Origin: Burkholderiales bacterium JOSHI_001
GTDB lineage: Bacteria > Pseudomonadota > Gammaproteobacteria > Burkholderiales > Burkholderiaceae_C
Length of the DNA: 64,000 bases
Reading direction: 5' to 3'
Assembly (NCBI GenBank): GCA_000244995.1
Contig: CM001438.1
Location: 2,070,090 to 2,134,089 of the forward strand
Of this stretch, positions 1-8,209 are shown piece by piece (the stretch's first letter is position 1; each line of letters begins with the position of its first letter). Made by a program: the position numbers and the translations under genes. The notes under the pieces were generated by a model, which did not search any database, was not told where the DNA came from, and was given only the letters and a program-made list of their open reading frames with translations.

Positions 1-360
1 GCGGCCGCAGACCTGCTCGGGAGACCAGCCCTGCTGCAGGTCCTGTAGGACTTGGCTGGCCAATGGGGTGTTGAAGGACTGGCCAAGCTTGCGTCGCAGG
101 GCGCCGGCGGACTTGCGGCGCTGCACACGCACACGTTGGCCAAAGGTAGCGATGTAGGGTCTGGAGTCGTCCTGGGAGCGACGGGTTCGCTGCAATTCCC
201 GAGAGATGGTGGACGGGTCTACGCCCAATGCCAGGGCGACCTGACGCTGGCTATGCCCCTGGGACAAGAGCAACTGAATAGAGAATCGATCAGATTCGGT
301 GAGGTGTCGATAACCGTTGGGCATGGTGGCAATACTCGGTAGAGGGTATGAGTATTGCAC
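1..360 (-). CDS. IS30-family transposase, N-terminal part
   Basis: Partial gene running off the left edge. The 120 visible codons match the start of the 352-residue transposase at 15238-16296. They contain the N-terminal helix-turn-helix region with the IS30 signature LTESDRFSIQLLLSQGHSQ and DPSTISREL. The start is GTG at 358-360, with an internal ATG at MPNGYRHL as the alternative. Whether the rest is intact cannot be seen. Confidence 0.9.
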   Translation of the reverse strand, partial: MQYSYPLPSIATMPNGYRHLTESDRFSIQLLLSQGHSQRQVALALGVDPSTISRELQRTRRSQDDSRPYIATFGQRVRVQRRKSAGALRRKLGQSFNTPLASQVLQDLQQGWSPEQVCGR

Positions 361-378
361 CTCAGACTAGAGCGCGCC
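1..378 (-). mobile_element. IS30-family element, right part (copy 1, cut by window edge)
   Basis: Nearly identical to the right third of the IS at 15211-16314. The right inverted-repeat end (GAGCGCGCC) is at 370-378. It is followed by GTG, which would be the 3-bp target duplication, then two bases and the attC at 384. The left end lies outside the window. Confidence 0.93.
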
Positions 379-383
379 GTGAG

Positions 384-512
384 GCCTAACGTTCGAGGTA
401 AGGCGGGCCCTACAGCGGAGCGCGTAAGGCCCGGATGGGACGATGATAAGTCTGGCCCAGCCGGGCCTTACGTGCGCAGCTGTTGGGGCTCGCCTTGACC
501 GAGGGGTTAGGC
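384..512 (-). repeat. attC, class A (lectin cassette)
   Basis: 129 bp, boxes GCCTAAC and GTTAGGC at the ends. End pentamer GCCGT agrees with the cassette start at 3/5. Confidence 0.96.
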
Positions 513-516
513 GCCG

Positions 517-945
517 TTAGCGGATGGCCCAGCGTTGATTTGGTTGACCATTGCATGGCCACACGATGAGCGGTGTGCCAGGTGCAGCGGTACCACCCTG
601 AGCGTCCAGACACTTATCGCCCATACCTTTAATGTTGCCTTCAAGGACATGCCAATGCTGATTGGCACGACCATGACAGGACCAAAGTACGACTGGTTTG
701 CCATCATCTGAAGTGCCTCCCTTTATGTCAAAGCACTTCCCGTTCGACGAAAGAATGGTTCCGTTTATGACCTGCCAATTCTGACTTCCCTTTCGATTGC
801 AGGCAGCCAGAACCAGTTGGGCTCCATCGCCGCTTGCTCCCTGCGCGGTATCGATGCACATGCCTTGTAACCCGACAACCTCTGCTGCCTGGGAATGAAA
901 CGGAATTGCAAGAAGAATGGGAATCAAGCGAATGAAGCTACGCAT
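517..945 (-). CDS. Secreted ricin-type beta-trefoil lectin (CBM13-like)
   Basis: 142 residues. A signal peptide (about residues 1-20, ending SQA-A) is followed by three lobes of about 40 residues. Each lobe has a C-(I/F/L)-D motif (CIDTAQG, CFDIKGG, CLDAQGG) and a closing Q-x-W (QNW, QHW, QRW). This is the ricin B / CBM13 beta-trefoil pattern, so the protein should be an exported sugar-binding module with no attached enzyme. The lobe count is exactly one trefoil. Ligand unknown. About 55 bp separate the ATG from the preceding attC. Confidence 0.9.
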   Translation of the reverse strand: MRSFIRLIPILLAIPFHSQAAEVVGLQGMCIDTAQGASGDGAQLVLAACNRKGSQNWQVINGTILSSNGKCFDIKGGTSDDGKPVVLWSCHGRANQHWHVLEGNIKGMGDKCLDAQGGTAAPGTPLIVWPCNGQPNQRWAIR

Positions 946-1001
946 GGATGCTCCTTGAAATTTGACGTGATGATGTAGTTGAACGATTCATTCAGGTAGG
1001 C

Positions 1002-1130
1002 GCCTAACGTTCGAGGTAAGGCGGGCCCTACAGCGGAGCGTGTAAGGCCCGGCAGGGACGATGATAACTTTGGCCCTGCCGGGCCTTGCACGCGCAGCTG
1101 TTGGGGCTCGCCTTGACCGAGGGGTTAGGC
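1002..1130 (-). repeat. attC, class A (deaminase cassette, copy 1)
   Basis: 129 bp. End pentamer ACCAA, 5/5 match. Identical to the attC of deaminase copies 2 and 3 in its central palindrome. Confidence 0.96.
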
Positions 1131-1573
1131 ACCAACCTTTTAGCCCCACCTGGAACACCGGCATCTTGGAGCGCCGGACCGAAATACATGCGTGCCACTC
1201 CCGCCTTGGCAGCCGCTCGCTCGCAGGTATAGCATGGCCGTGAAGTTGAGTAGAGAACTGAGCCACGGACCGCTTCTGCGCCGACCGTTGCGACAGCATC
1301 TCGAATGGCCTCTCGCTCAGCATGTGCATCAGGATTTCCGTTCTTGACTACGCGGCTCGGGCCATTTCCGATGATTGCGCTACCTTGAACCAGCACTGCC
1401 CCATAGGGTTGGTCTCCCCATGACTCGGCCAACCGTCGCATTGCAAGCGCTGACTCGTACCAAATGGCTTGTGGGTGATCTTGCACGCCGAGTGCCCGAC
1501 GAGGGCAAAGTACGCTTGCCACCGCGATTGAAACTGCAGCACGCCTGCCAGCAAGTGGATTCGGACTTTGCAT
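1028..1573 (-). CDS. Nucleoside/cytidine deaminase family protein, copy 1, frameshifted tail
   Basis: 181 residues. Zinc-deaminase motifs are present: HAE (H84-A-E86) and PCYTC (113-117), as in guanine / tRNA-adenosine / CMP deaminase folds. The N-terminus LAGRRAAVSIAVASV looks like a Tat-type leader, which would be unusual for this family. Compared with copies at 25386 and 32920 one C is missing near 1145, so the native stop after GVPGGG is lost. Translation continues through the attC, adding about 38 attC-encoded residues (NPSVKASPNSC...). The substrate cannot be called from sequence. Confidence 0.82.
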   Translation of the reverse strand: MQSPNPLAGRRAAVSIAVASVLCPRRALGVQDHPQAIWYESALAMRRLAESWGDQPYGAVLVQGSAIIGNGPSRVVKNGNPDAHAEREAIRDAVATVGAEAVRGSVLYSTSRPCYTCERAAAKAGVARMYFGPALQDAGVPGGAKRLVPNPSVKASPNSCACKARQGQSYHRPCRALHAPL

Positions 1574-1595
1574 GAGGTTGTGGTGCGACTTTGGT

Positions 1596-1724
1596 GCCTA
1601 ACGTTTGAATTAACGCGGGCCCTACGGCTGGCCGGGCGTGAACTGGCTGGGAGGATAAGCGAAGTGGCCCAGGCAGGGCACGACCGGCCAGCCGTTGGGG
1701 CTCGCGTTGAATGAAGGGTTAGGC
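1596..1724 (-). repeat. attC, class B (short X-like cassette)
   Basis: 129 bp. End pentamer CAGGA agrees with the cassette start CCTGC at only one base; the worst match in the window. Confidence 0.95.
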
Positions 1725-1971
1725 CAGGAGGTGAACGGAGCAGCGGTGACGGCAGCGGCTGGACGGGGCGCACGCCAGTGCGCCTGGACCTTGCCAGCAA
1801 GCTGAAGCAATGCAAAGTGCCTCGGGCATGGGCTGCGCAGCAGCCGATGCAAAGGGGAGGTTGGTTGGCGCAAAGCGCCAAGCAACCGCGTGGAACTGGC
1901 CCAAAACCCCTTGTTGACTGCCTGACCAGGTTTGGTTGGGATGGTTGCAGTACCGTGCATGTGCATGCAGG
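1725..1971. other. Cassette without a credible gene, short relative of family X
   Basis: 247 bp. It shares the core of the 450-bp X cassettes: GGGCATGGGCTGCG-AGCAGCC, then the hairpin TTGGCGC-AAA-GCGCCAA at 1865-1881. The flanks differ. Open frames exist on both strands but none has a start, ribosome site and family resemblance together. Confidence 0.6.
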
Positions 1972-2100
1972 GCCTAACGTTCGAGGTAAGGCGGGCCCTA
2001 CAGCGGAGCGTGTAAGGCCCGGAGCGGACGATGATAACTTTGGCCGTTCCGGGCCTTGCACGCGCAGCTGTTGGGGCTCGCCTTGACCGAGGGGTTAGGC
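1972..2100 (-). repeat. attC, class A (three-TM protein cassette)
   Basis: 129 bp. End pentamer GTCAT, 5/5 match. Confidence 0.96.
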
Positions 2101-2436
2101 GTCATCGTTGGACCCTGTCGAGTTGTTGTTTGGTTTCTCAGGGACGGAAGGCTCATTGCGACGGAAGTCCGGACCATCTACCAAGCGCCTTCTAGGTGCG
2201 GTCGCGTTTGAAGCCACCGCCCAGAACAACAGGACCAACAAGATCAACAGATCCGCTCGGATACTGAAGTTCTCATAGGCCTTTTGTGAAGCGTACTCGT
2301 AGATCACGTAGGTGCAAAGGGCCAATAGCAGGGTTGCCAGTCTCGCTGGCGGGCGCTCGGGTTGCTTCGCGAGGACTGCGGAAGCAACTAAGAGCGCAGC
2401 GACGACAAAGAACAATGTGGTTGCCAGTTCTGCCAT
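2095..2436 (-). CDS. Small three-helix membrane protein
   Basis: 113 residues from ATG at 2436, chosen because GGAGC precedes it by about 7 bp; the frame is open further upstream. Hydrophobic segments at about residues 6-24, 33-50 and 60-78 are followed by an arginine patch and a polar Asn-rich tail (PNNNSTGSNDDA). The stop TAA is inside the attC GCCTAAC box. A 13-codon reading frame (MEIKARRQIAAEQ) starts right at the cassette boundary upstream and may be a leader. No family recognised. Confidence 0.65.
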   Translation of the reverse strand: MAELATTLFFVVAALLVASAVLAKQPERPPARLATLLLALCTYVIYEYASQKAYENFSIRADLLILLVLLFWAVASNATAPRRRLVDGPDFRRNEPSVPEKPNNNSTGSNDDA

Positions 2437-2551
2437 GAGCTTGCTCCAAAGCCTTGAACCGGAATTTTCCCCCGCATCAAGTCGCTTGCTTTGATATCCG
2501 GCAGAGCTATTGCTCAGCAGCAATCTGGCGGCGTGCTTTGATTTCCATGAC

Positions 2552-2680
2552 GCCTAACGTTCGAGGTAAGGCGGGCCCTACAGCGGAGCGCGTAAGGCCC
2601 GCAGGGGACGATGATGAATTTGGCCCCTGCGGGCCTTACGTGCGCAGCTGTTGGGGCTCGCCTTGACCGAGGGGTTAGGC
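2552..2680 (-). repeat. attC, class A (RHH protein cassette)
   Basis: 129 bp. End pentamer CGCAC, 5/5 match. Confidence 0.96.
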
Positions 2681-2986
2681 CGCACTTTTCTTGGCGCTGG
2701 CAGAAGTCGACTTGGGTGTGTTGAGCCACTGCTCAACGGCCATTGCGACAACGGCACTGATGCCGCCCTCTTGCCCCACTGCGCGCTCGCGAAGGCTAGC
2801 CGCCAACTCCGCTGAAAGGCGAATTGCGATCGGAACTGTCTTGTTTGCGGCGGAGGCCGGCTTCTCACGCTTGGCGGCTGCGAGGTAGGAACCTGAGCCA
2901 AAGCGCTGGGGCGTTCCTGCGGCCTTGAGCTGCCCGCCGACCTTCTTGGCCATGTTCTTGTCCATGTCCGTCTTCTTCATGCTCAT
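2675..2986 (-). CDS. Ribbon-helix-helix-like protein, orphan antitoxin-like
   Basis: 103 residues from the MSMKKTD start; the frame stays open to 3064. A basic N-terminal region is followed by a short beta strand TVPIAIRLS and two helices (AELAASLRERA, ISAVVAMAVEQWL), the layout of an RHH DNA-binding dimer. The tail is Lys/Ser/Ala-rich and ends SAA, its stop lying in the attC. No toxin gene is in the cassette, so it may be a lone regulator or a TA remnant. Confidence 0.68.
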   Translation of the reverse strand: MSMKKTDMDKNMAKKVGGQLKAAGTPQRFGSGSYLAAAKREKPASAANKTVPIAIRLSAELAASLRERAVGQEGGISAVVAMAVEQWLNTPKSTSASAKKSAA

Positions 2987-3127
2987 TTCTGGCCTCTTGG
3001 TGGTTTGAGCACCATTGTCCGCCAGACCTGGGTGAGGACGCTTTCGCTGTAGACCCACCGCCACTTGCGAGGTATTGGCCCTGCGGAAGAAATGGAAGGC
3101 GGCATGTAGCGCTGGGCTCCCTGTGCG

Positions 3128-3256
3128 GCCTAACGTTCGAGGTAAGGCGGGCCCTACAGCGAAGCGCGTAAGGCCCGGCAGGGACGATGATAACTTTGGC
3201 CCAGCCGGGCCTTACGCGCGCAGCTGTTGGGGCTCGCCTTGACCGAGGGGTTAGGC
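3128..3256 (-). repeat. attC, class A (GFA cassette 1)
   Basis: 129 bp. End pentamer CTCGC, 5/5 match. Confidence 0.96.
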
Positions 3257-3331
3257 CTCGCTGCGCTACGCCGGCTTGGTGGGTGCATGATGCCAATGAC
3301 CTTGCCGAAAGCTATGCCTGGGCACCTTGGA

Positions 3332-3739
3332 TCAAGTGTCAATCGGCTTCTTCGGCAAGTTGTCCTTGATGTCTAGCCAGGAGACATGCGTGTCGTAGAA
3401 GACATGCATTGAAGGAGTCTTGTCCAGGGAATCGTCGAGCAGCGCTCGTGCGATGTGCATCTCGTCCGGCCAGCGACTGGATGTGAACAACATTGGAGTG
3501 CCGCACTGCGCACAGGAGCCACGCTTTGCGCCTGGACTCGATTCGTACCAATGCAGCTGTGCATCTGGGTCTTGGATGATCACATCCCCCGAATTGAAAC
3601 CTGCCCAAGTGACGAGTGGAGCGCCGTGTGCTCGCCTGCAGTATGTGCAGTGGCAGTGAGCGACCCACTTTGATGGCAAGAGCGCTTCGACCTTGACGCT
3701 GCCGCACAAACACGAGCCGAGAGTGGATTTGGAGTTCAT
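3332..3739 (-). CDS. GFA-family zinc protein (glutathione-dependent formaldehyde-activating-like)
   Basis: 135 residues. It carries the zinc-binding cysteines of the GFA (CENP-V/GFA) fold: GSCLCGSVK near residue 8, CHCTYCRRAHG near 30 and CAQCGTPM near 78. Members are small zinc proteins often annotated as formaldehyde-glutathione adducting; most have no proven activity. The ATG is 6 bp from the upstream attC, leaving almost no leader. A second, divergent GFA cassette is at 54206. Confidence 0.88.
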   Translation of the reverse strand: MNSKSTLGSCLCGSVKVEALLPSKWVAHCHCTYCRRAHGAPLVTWAGFNSGDVIIQDPDAQLHWYESSPGAKRGSCAQCGTPMLFTSSRWPDEMHIARALLDDSLDKTPSMHVFYDTHVSWLDIKDNLPKKPIDT

Positions 3740-3745
3740 GGCGAG

Positions 3746-3871
3746 GCCTAACGTTGGAGCTAAGTTGCGACCGGCGGCGTGTGGCCTGGGCCGCGAGGCC
3801 GATGATAGACAACACGGCCTCGCGGCCCAGGCCGCACGCCGCTGGGCGTCAACTTGAGCGACTGGTTAGGC
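3746..3871 (-). repeat. attC, class C (nuclease-like pseudogene cassette)
   Basis: 126 bp with a long perfect GC-rich central palindrome. End pentamer CGCAG, 5/5 match. Confidence 0.94.
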
Positions 3872-4441
3872 CGCAGCGCTGCCCTGGCCAAGGACTTCAT
3901 AGCCGAAGACGCGAAGCTGCTGATGAACCGGATGGACAAGGTTCTGACGGGTGGCTTGAACACGAGCGGACAGCTGCAGGCCAAGAAGCTCCCTGGCGAG
4001 AAGCTCGAAGCCGGCAAGCGCTGGTTCGAGCGCAACCTTCGGCGGTGTGTGCTCGTATCCGAAGATCACCACGGCCTTCCGCTCGGGCTAGCCCGAGGAC
4101 AGCAACTTAATGCAATCTCCGAGCGAGCTGGTGTTGCCGGGGTATGGATGAAGTACGTTCTCGGACCAGTGCTCAGCAGGTAGACCGTTGTCACCGAACG
4201 GACGGACGATCTTCAGCTCGACAGCCCACTCGCCCGGAAGTAGAAGATCCGGAAGCCGCTTCGTTGCAGCCGACCGATAGCGTTCAGGCTTCGCTTCCTT
4301 CAGCCAAGCCAGCGCGGCTCGTACTGCGTCTGCTTCGCCAAATGGACCAATGCCGGGCTGGAACTGCTTGTGCACGGCTCGTTGCGAGTCCACGGCTGCC
4401 AAGGCAGCGGCCACGTCTTCGATCAGCGCTTCGAGGTCCAT
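3866..4441 (-). pseudogene. PD-(D/E)XK-like protein interrupted by an in-frame amber codon
   Basis: Two open stretches (4088-4441 and 3866-4087) lie in the same frame, separated only by TAG at 4088-4090. Without it the product would be about 191 residues, ending GSAAA with the stop in the attC. Residues 64-77 read PDLLLPGEWAVELK, matching the PD-x9-(D/E)xK spacing of restriction-type nucleases, followed by a conserved-looking GDNG and HPYPGN. The nuclease call is inference. An IS30 sits 14 bp upstream of the start, so transcription from upstream is probably also affected. Confidence 0.62.
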
Positions 4442-4455
4442 GGCGGGAGGTTCTG

Positions 4456-5557
4456 GGCGGTTTCAAGCTTGAAGTGCAACACCGCGGTTGTCGCCGAATT
4501 TGAGCTCGGCGAAGACTTCAGCGGGGGTACGAAAGCCGAGAATTTTGCGAGGACGGTTGTTGAGCAAGTTCTCTATTTCGGCGAGTTGGTCTTCAGTAGT
4601 GTTGCGCAGATCGGAGCCCTTGGGTAGGTACTCGCGGATCAGGTCATTGGCATTTTCATTGGTGCCGCGCTGCCAAGGGCTGTGAGGGTCACAGAAGAAG
4701 ATGTCGATCTTCAGGCGTTTGGCCAGTTCGGCGTGGCAAGCCATCTCTGAGCCTTGATCGTAGGTGAGGGTCTTGCGCAGGCTTGAGGGGATGCGGCGAA
4801 GGCGGCGGGTGAAGGCGTCGAGGATGGCGCCCGAAGTCATGCCGTCTAGCTTGACGAGCATGACATATCGGCTGGTGCGCTCGACGATGGTGCCCACGGC
4901 CGAGGCGTTGCGTGCCCCCTTGATGAGGTCACCTTCCCAGTGGCCTGGGACGATGCGCGCGGCTACTTCGGGTGGGCGCAGATGGATGGAGGTCATGTCC
5001 AGGAGCTTGGGGCTGCGGCTGGTACCTCTGGCACGAGGCAGGCGCCCGGCGCGGCTGCGGCGAAGTGACTTGACGAGTTCAGTGCGCAGGGTGCCGCGAG
5101 GCTGGGCGTAGATGGCGCAATAAATGGTCTCGTGGCTGACGTAGGGCAATGCAGGTTTTGAAGGGGTGGCCAGGACGTTCACGGTCTTGAGTCTGCCGGC
5201 AATTTGCTGCGGAGACCAGCCCTGGGCGAAGCCGGACAGGACGGTGCGCCAGGCCAGGCTGGAGGTGTCGGGCCCGAGCTTGCGGCGGGCCTGACCGGCC
5301 TGCTGGCGGCGTTGGGCACGAACCCACTGGCCTACACCGGCGACGTAGCGGTCTGAGCCAGGAGGGCGGCCACGCCGAAGTTCACGGCTGATCGTGGACG
5401 GGCTGACCTGAAGAGTCGCGGCGATGCTGCGCTGGCTGACGCCGAGCAACATCAAGGACTCAATCAAGGTCCGATTGGACTCAGTGAGTTGACGGTATTG
5501 GGTTCCCATATGCAGCACCCTACGGCAAAGGTGTTGCACTTCAATTCTGAGCCCGCC
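4456..5557 (-). mobile_element. IS30-family element, second type
   Basis: 1102 bp. Terminal inverted repeats of about 27 bp: left GGCGGTTTCAAGCTTGAAGT, right (reverse complement) GGCGGGCTCAGAATTGAAGT, both followed by GCAACAC. CTG on both sides is the 3-bp target duplication. Only two bases separate the right duplication from the attC at 5563. It is diverged from the other IS30 in this window but inserted at the same relative position and orientation. Confidence 0.93.
4463..5509 (-). CDS. IS30-family transposase
   Basis: 348 residues from ATG at 5509. An N-terminal helix-turn-helix (LTESNRTLIESLML, SPSTISRELRRG) is followed by the DDE integrase core: GHWEGDLIKGARNASAVGT (first Asp), LTYDQGSEM (second Asp) and NENANDLIREYLPKG (Glu). 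It ends with the family-typical NNRPRKILGFRTPAEVF. It appears full length with an undisturbed frame, so the element may be active. Confidence 0.95.
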   Translation of the reverse strand: MGTQYRQLTESNRTLIESLMLLGVSQRSIAATLQVSPSTISRELRRGRPPGSDRYVAGVGQWVRAQRRQQAGQARRKLGPDTSSLAWRTVLSGFAQGWSPQQIAGRLKTVNVLATPSKPALPYVSHETIYCAIYAQPRGTLRTELVKSLRRSRAGRLPRARGTSRSPKLLDMTSIHLRPPEVAARIVPGHWEGDLIKGARNASAVGTIVERTSRYVMLVKLDGMTSGAILDAFTRRLRRIPSSLRKTLTYDQGSEMACHAELAKRLKIDIFFCDPHSPWQRGTNENANDLIREYLPKGSDLRNTTEDQLAEIENLLNNRPRKILGFRTPAEVFAELKFGDNRGVALQA

Positions 5558-5562
5558 CTGCG

Positions 5563-5691
5563 GCCTAACGTTCGAGGTAAGGCGGGCCCTACAGCGGAGC
5601 GTGTAAGCCCCGTGCAGGACGATGATAGCTTTGGCCTGCGCAGGGCTTGCACGCGCAGCTGTTGGGGCTCGCCTTGACCGAGGGGTTAGGC
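5563..5691 (-). repeat. attC, class A (MAPEG cassette)
   Basis: 129 bp. End pentamer CGCAC, 5/5 match. Confidence 0.96.
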
Positions 5692-6075
5692 CGCACTCTT
5701 GCCAATTGCCGCTGCGAAGAGACCAGCGAGCAGCAATGTGAACACTGGCCCGATGCTGAGAACGAAGCCAAGACTCCTGGTCTTTGGGTCTGCGACATAT
5801 GCGCGCCAATAGATGAACCTGCCGAGCAGATAGACCGCACCCGCGCACGCGACATAGGCCGGAGACCAGTACTTGGCAGCTACATAGAGTGAAGGCAAGA
5901 AGGCGGCGAGTAGTTCCAATGTGTTCATTTGAACTCTGTAGGCACGTTCGAACGGTTCTGAGCCGGTTACTGCCGGTGCCTTGACCCCGTATTTGATTCG
6001 GGCCTTGCCGACAAGTGTGCTGAAGGCAATGTACTGAGCAACCGCGAGCATTGCAACGACGTCAACGTAGTTCAT
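5686..6075 (-). CDS. MAPEG-family membrane protein
   Basis: 129 residues, four hydrophobic helices. The MAPEG signature is clear: FERAYRVQMNTLELLAAFLP (residues about 42-61) then GRFIYWRAYVADPKTRSLGF. The family comprises microsomal glutathione transferases and related membrane eicosanoid/glutathione enzymes; bacterial members are mostly uncharacterised. Length is normal. The product ends KSAA with the stop supplied by the attC box. Confidence 0.9.
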   Translation of the reverse strand: MNYVDVVAMLAVAQYIAFSTLVGKARIKYGVKAPAVTGSEPFERAYRVQMNTLELLAAFLPSLYVAAKYWSPAYVACAGAVYLLGRFIYWRAYVADPKTRSLGFVLSIGPVFTLLLAGLFAAAIGKSAA

Positions 6076-6131
6076 GAAGTCCTACGGCTCTGGGCCTGTT
6101 GGAAGAAGGGAGGGATTCTCTCCCCTGTGCG

Positions 6132-6260
6132 GCCTAACGTTCGAGGTAAGGCGGGCCCTACTGCGGAGCGTGTAAGGCCCGGCAGGGACGATGAACATTT
6201 TGGCCCAGCCGGGCCTTACATGCGCAGCTGTTGGGGCTCGCCTTGACCGAGGGGTTAGGC
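6132..6260 (-). repeat. attC, class A (lipoprotein cassette)
   Basis: 129 bp. End pentamer ACCAA, 4/5 match. Confidence 0.96.
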
Positions 6261-6274
6261 ACCAATGCTCCAGC

Positions 6275-6667
6275 TTACAGTTGAACCTTGCGCAGAAGCT
6301 GCTTTGTGGCCCCATGCGCTGACGAGTAGAGGTAAATCTCTGCGGAGTGCGGTGCGAGGCCTTGCTTGACTTGTCTTGCGCGAGACTCAAGTGCTGCGGC
6401 AACAGCACTGTTTGAGACCCGATACACGGAAATGACAACACCTCCGGTCTTGACTTCACCTATTGCCACGCCACCAGCCGCAAACTGGATTCGATCCTGC
6501 GAAGTGCACTCTGCAATCGTCTTGCATTCACCCGTTGTCACCAGTTCATTGGTAAGCGCGTCCGTGTAGGCAACGGCCTCAGCGTGGTACAGATGTGAAT
6601 TGCACCCCGCTTGGAGGACTACAGCCGCAAGTGCGAGTGCTCGGCGGTGGCGTGCATCGAGCTTCAA
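6275..6667 (-). CDS. Small outer-membrane-type lipoprotein, unknown function
   Basis: 130 residues. Signal peptide with lipobox LQAGC (Cys22), so it is probably lipidated and anchored in the envelope. The mature part begins NSHLYHAEAVAYTDALTNEL and contains CKTIAEC, possibly a disulfide. It has no recognisable domain. The start ATG is 7 bp from the upstream attC. Confidence 0.7.
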   Translation of the reverse strand: MKLDARHRRALALAAVVLQAGCNSHLYHAEAVAYTDALTNELVTTGECKTIAECTSQDRIQFAAGGVAIGEVKTGGVVISVYRVSNSAVAAALESRARQVKQGLAPHSAEIYLYSSAHGATKQLLRKVQL

Positions 6668-6674
6668 TTCTGGT

Positions 6675-6803
6675 GCCTAACGTTCGAGGTAAGGCGGGCC
6701 CTACAGCGGAGTGTGTAAGCCCCGGGACGGACGATGATAACTTTGGCCGTTCCGGGGCTTGCACACGCAGCTGTTGGGGCTCGCCTTGACCGAGGGGTTA
6801 GGC
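6675..6803 (-). repeat. attC, class A (DUF1801 cassette 1)
   Basis: 129 bp. End pentamer TGCAC against cassette start CGCAC, 4/5 match. Confidence 0.96.
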
Positions 6804-7256
6804 TGCACTCTTTGCCTTGCCGGCTTTGGCCGCCTTGTTCTTAGTGATAGCCTCATTGACCAGCGAGGTGAGAGCTGCCTCGTTGATGAGTCCGCCCTCC
6901 ACAAAGTCTATGGCGCGCCTGGCGTTGCCTTCGAGACTGGAGTTGAAGACCTTGCTCGGGTCTGCGAGCGATGCGCCTTTGGGAAATGTGAGCTTGACCG
7001 CCTTCTTGTAGGTCTCGCCTGTGCAGATGATTCCGCTGCATGACCACACCGGGACGTTCCATTTCCATTCTTCGATGACCTCGGCGTTGGCGGCTCGGAT
7101 CAGTGACCGCAAACGACCAAGGAGTTGGCCTCTCCAATCGCCGAGTTCCGCGATACGCGCGTCAATGAGGGCTGACGCGGACTTTCCGAGGTCGGCTTCA
7201 GGCGTCTTCTTTGGGATAAGAGCCGTTGTAGCCTTTGGCATCTTGGTGGCTGGCAT
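6798..7256 (-). CDS. DUF1801 (YdhG-like) protein
   Basis: 152 residues. After a Lys/Thr-rich lead, the core LRSLIRAANAEVIEEWKWNV, then GIICTGETYKKAVKLTF and GLINEAALTSLVNEAI, follows the DUF1801 / YdhG fold. Such proteins are small, soluble and of unknown function. An alanine/lysine tail ends KSAA at the attC stop. A second DUF1801-like cassette is at 10233. Confidence 0.85.
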   Translation of the reverse strand: MPATKMPKATTALIPKKTPEADLGKSASALIDARIAELGDWRGQLLGRLRSLIRAANAEVIEEWKWNVPVWSCSGIICTGETYKKAVKLTFPKGASLADPSKVFNSSLEGNARRAIDFVEGGLINEAALTSLVNEAITKNKAAKAGKAKSAA

Positions 7257-7293
7257 GTTCTGCTCCGATTGGAGGTGATCTTGCCTTCGTGCG

Positions 7294-7422
7294 GCCTAAC
7301 GTTCGAGGTAAGGCAGGCCCTACAGCGGAGCAGGTAAGCCCCGCGTGGGACGATGATAAATTTGGCCCATGCGGGGCTTACCTGCGCAGCTGTTGGGGCT
7401 CGCCTTGACCGAGGGGTTAGGT
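7294..7422 (-). repeat. attC, class A with variant box (LysE cassette)
   Basis: 129 bp. The R'' box is ACCTAAC (minus strand). The start of the same cassette, at 8070-8076, reads GTTAGGT, a compensating change. End pentamer TGCAC, 5/5 match. Confidence 0.96.
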
Positions 7423-7428
7423 TGCACT

Positions 7429-8061
7429 CTATGCTGCCTTGGACCGGAACTCTTGAATGGTGGACAGCAGCAGGCGTACACCAAATGCACCTACGACTGC
7501 GGCTGATGCTTGATTGAACCGGCGAAAGTGGCTCAGGTATGCGCGCTGGACGGCCGGTTGTGAAAGCGCAATAGCCAGCGACGAATGCCAGACTACCGAG
7601 TTGAGAAACACAAGCAGAACTGCGCTTGCCGTGAGTGCGAGTGAAGGCTGGGCAGGTAGGGCAGTTGCGAAGACGCTACCGTAGAAGAGCGCGATCTTGG
7701 GGTTAAGAATGCTTGTGACGAACCCGGCGCGAAACGCGCCGGCATGTGACAGTGCCTGACTTGCCGCTGAACCAGGCTGGTTGCGTGAACCCCAAAGGCG
7801 AAACGCCATCTGCAAGAGGTACAGCCCTCCGGCGACCTGGGCTACTTGCCGCAACGCGGGATGTGCGCTGAAGATCACTCCTACGCCAAGGACGGCAAGA
7901 AGCGCCCACGTGAGCGTGGCCAAGGTCATGCCTCCGACGGCGGCAAAGGCCTTCGGTCTCGCGCCGCCTGCAGCCAGTTGGCCAATGAGGACAAAGTTAA
8001 AGCCTGGGACAAGCAGAACGGCCCAGTGGAGGATTGCGATGGTGATGAGTGCGGAGTGCAT
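7429..8061 (-). CDS. LysE/RhtB-family amino-acid exporter
   Basis: 210 residues from ATG at 8061, 8 bp after the attC; the longer open frame is attC translation. About six membrane helices. LysE-family features: HWAVLLVPGFNFVLIG at the N-terminus (PGxN), GARPKAFAAVGGM, and SILNPKIALFYGSVF mid-protein. It is expected to export amino acids or homoserine lactone-like compounds across the inner membrane; substrate not predictable. Confidence 0.92.
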   Translation of the reverse strand: MHSALITIAILHWAVLLVPGFNFVLIGQLAAGGARPKAFAAVGGMTLATLTWALLAVLGVGVIFSAHPALRQVAQVAGGLYLLQMAFRLWGSRNQPGSAASQALSHAGAFRAGFVTSILNPKIALFYGSVFATALPAQPSLALTASAVLLVFLNSVVWHSSLAIALSQPAVQRAYLSHFRRFNQASAAVVGAFGVRLLLSTIQEFRSKAA

Positions 8062-8069
8062 TTCGTGCA

Positions 8070-8198
8070 ACCTAACGTTCGAGGTAAGGCGGGCCCTACA
8101 GCGGAGCGTGTAAGCCCCGGGACGGACGATGATAACTTTGGCCGTTCCGGGGCTTGCACGCGTAGCTGTTGGGGCTCGCCTTGACCGAGGGGTTAGGT
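8070..8198 (-). repeat. attC, class A with variant boxes (DUF4124 cassette)
   Basis: 129 bp, both ends ACCTAAC/GTTAGGT. End pentamer CGCAC, 5/5 match. Confidence 0.96.
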
Positions 8199-8209
8199 CG
8201 CACCGTTCC

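Noticed and set aside
1028-1130. Recurring frames with NPSVKASPNSC or GLALTEGLG across the window
   Set aside because: These are translations of the attC repeat itself in open frames; they recur at every site and are not genes.
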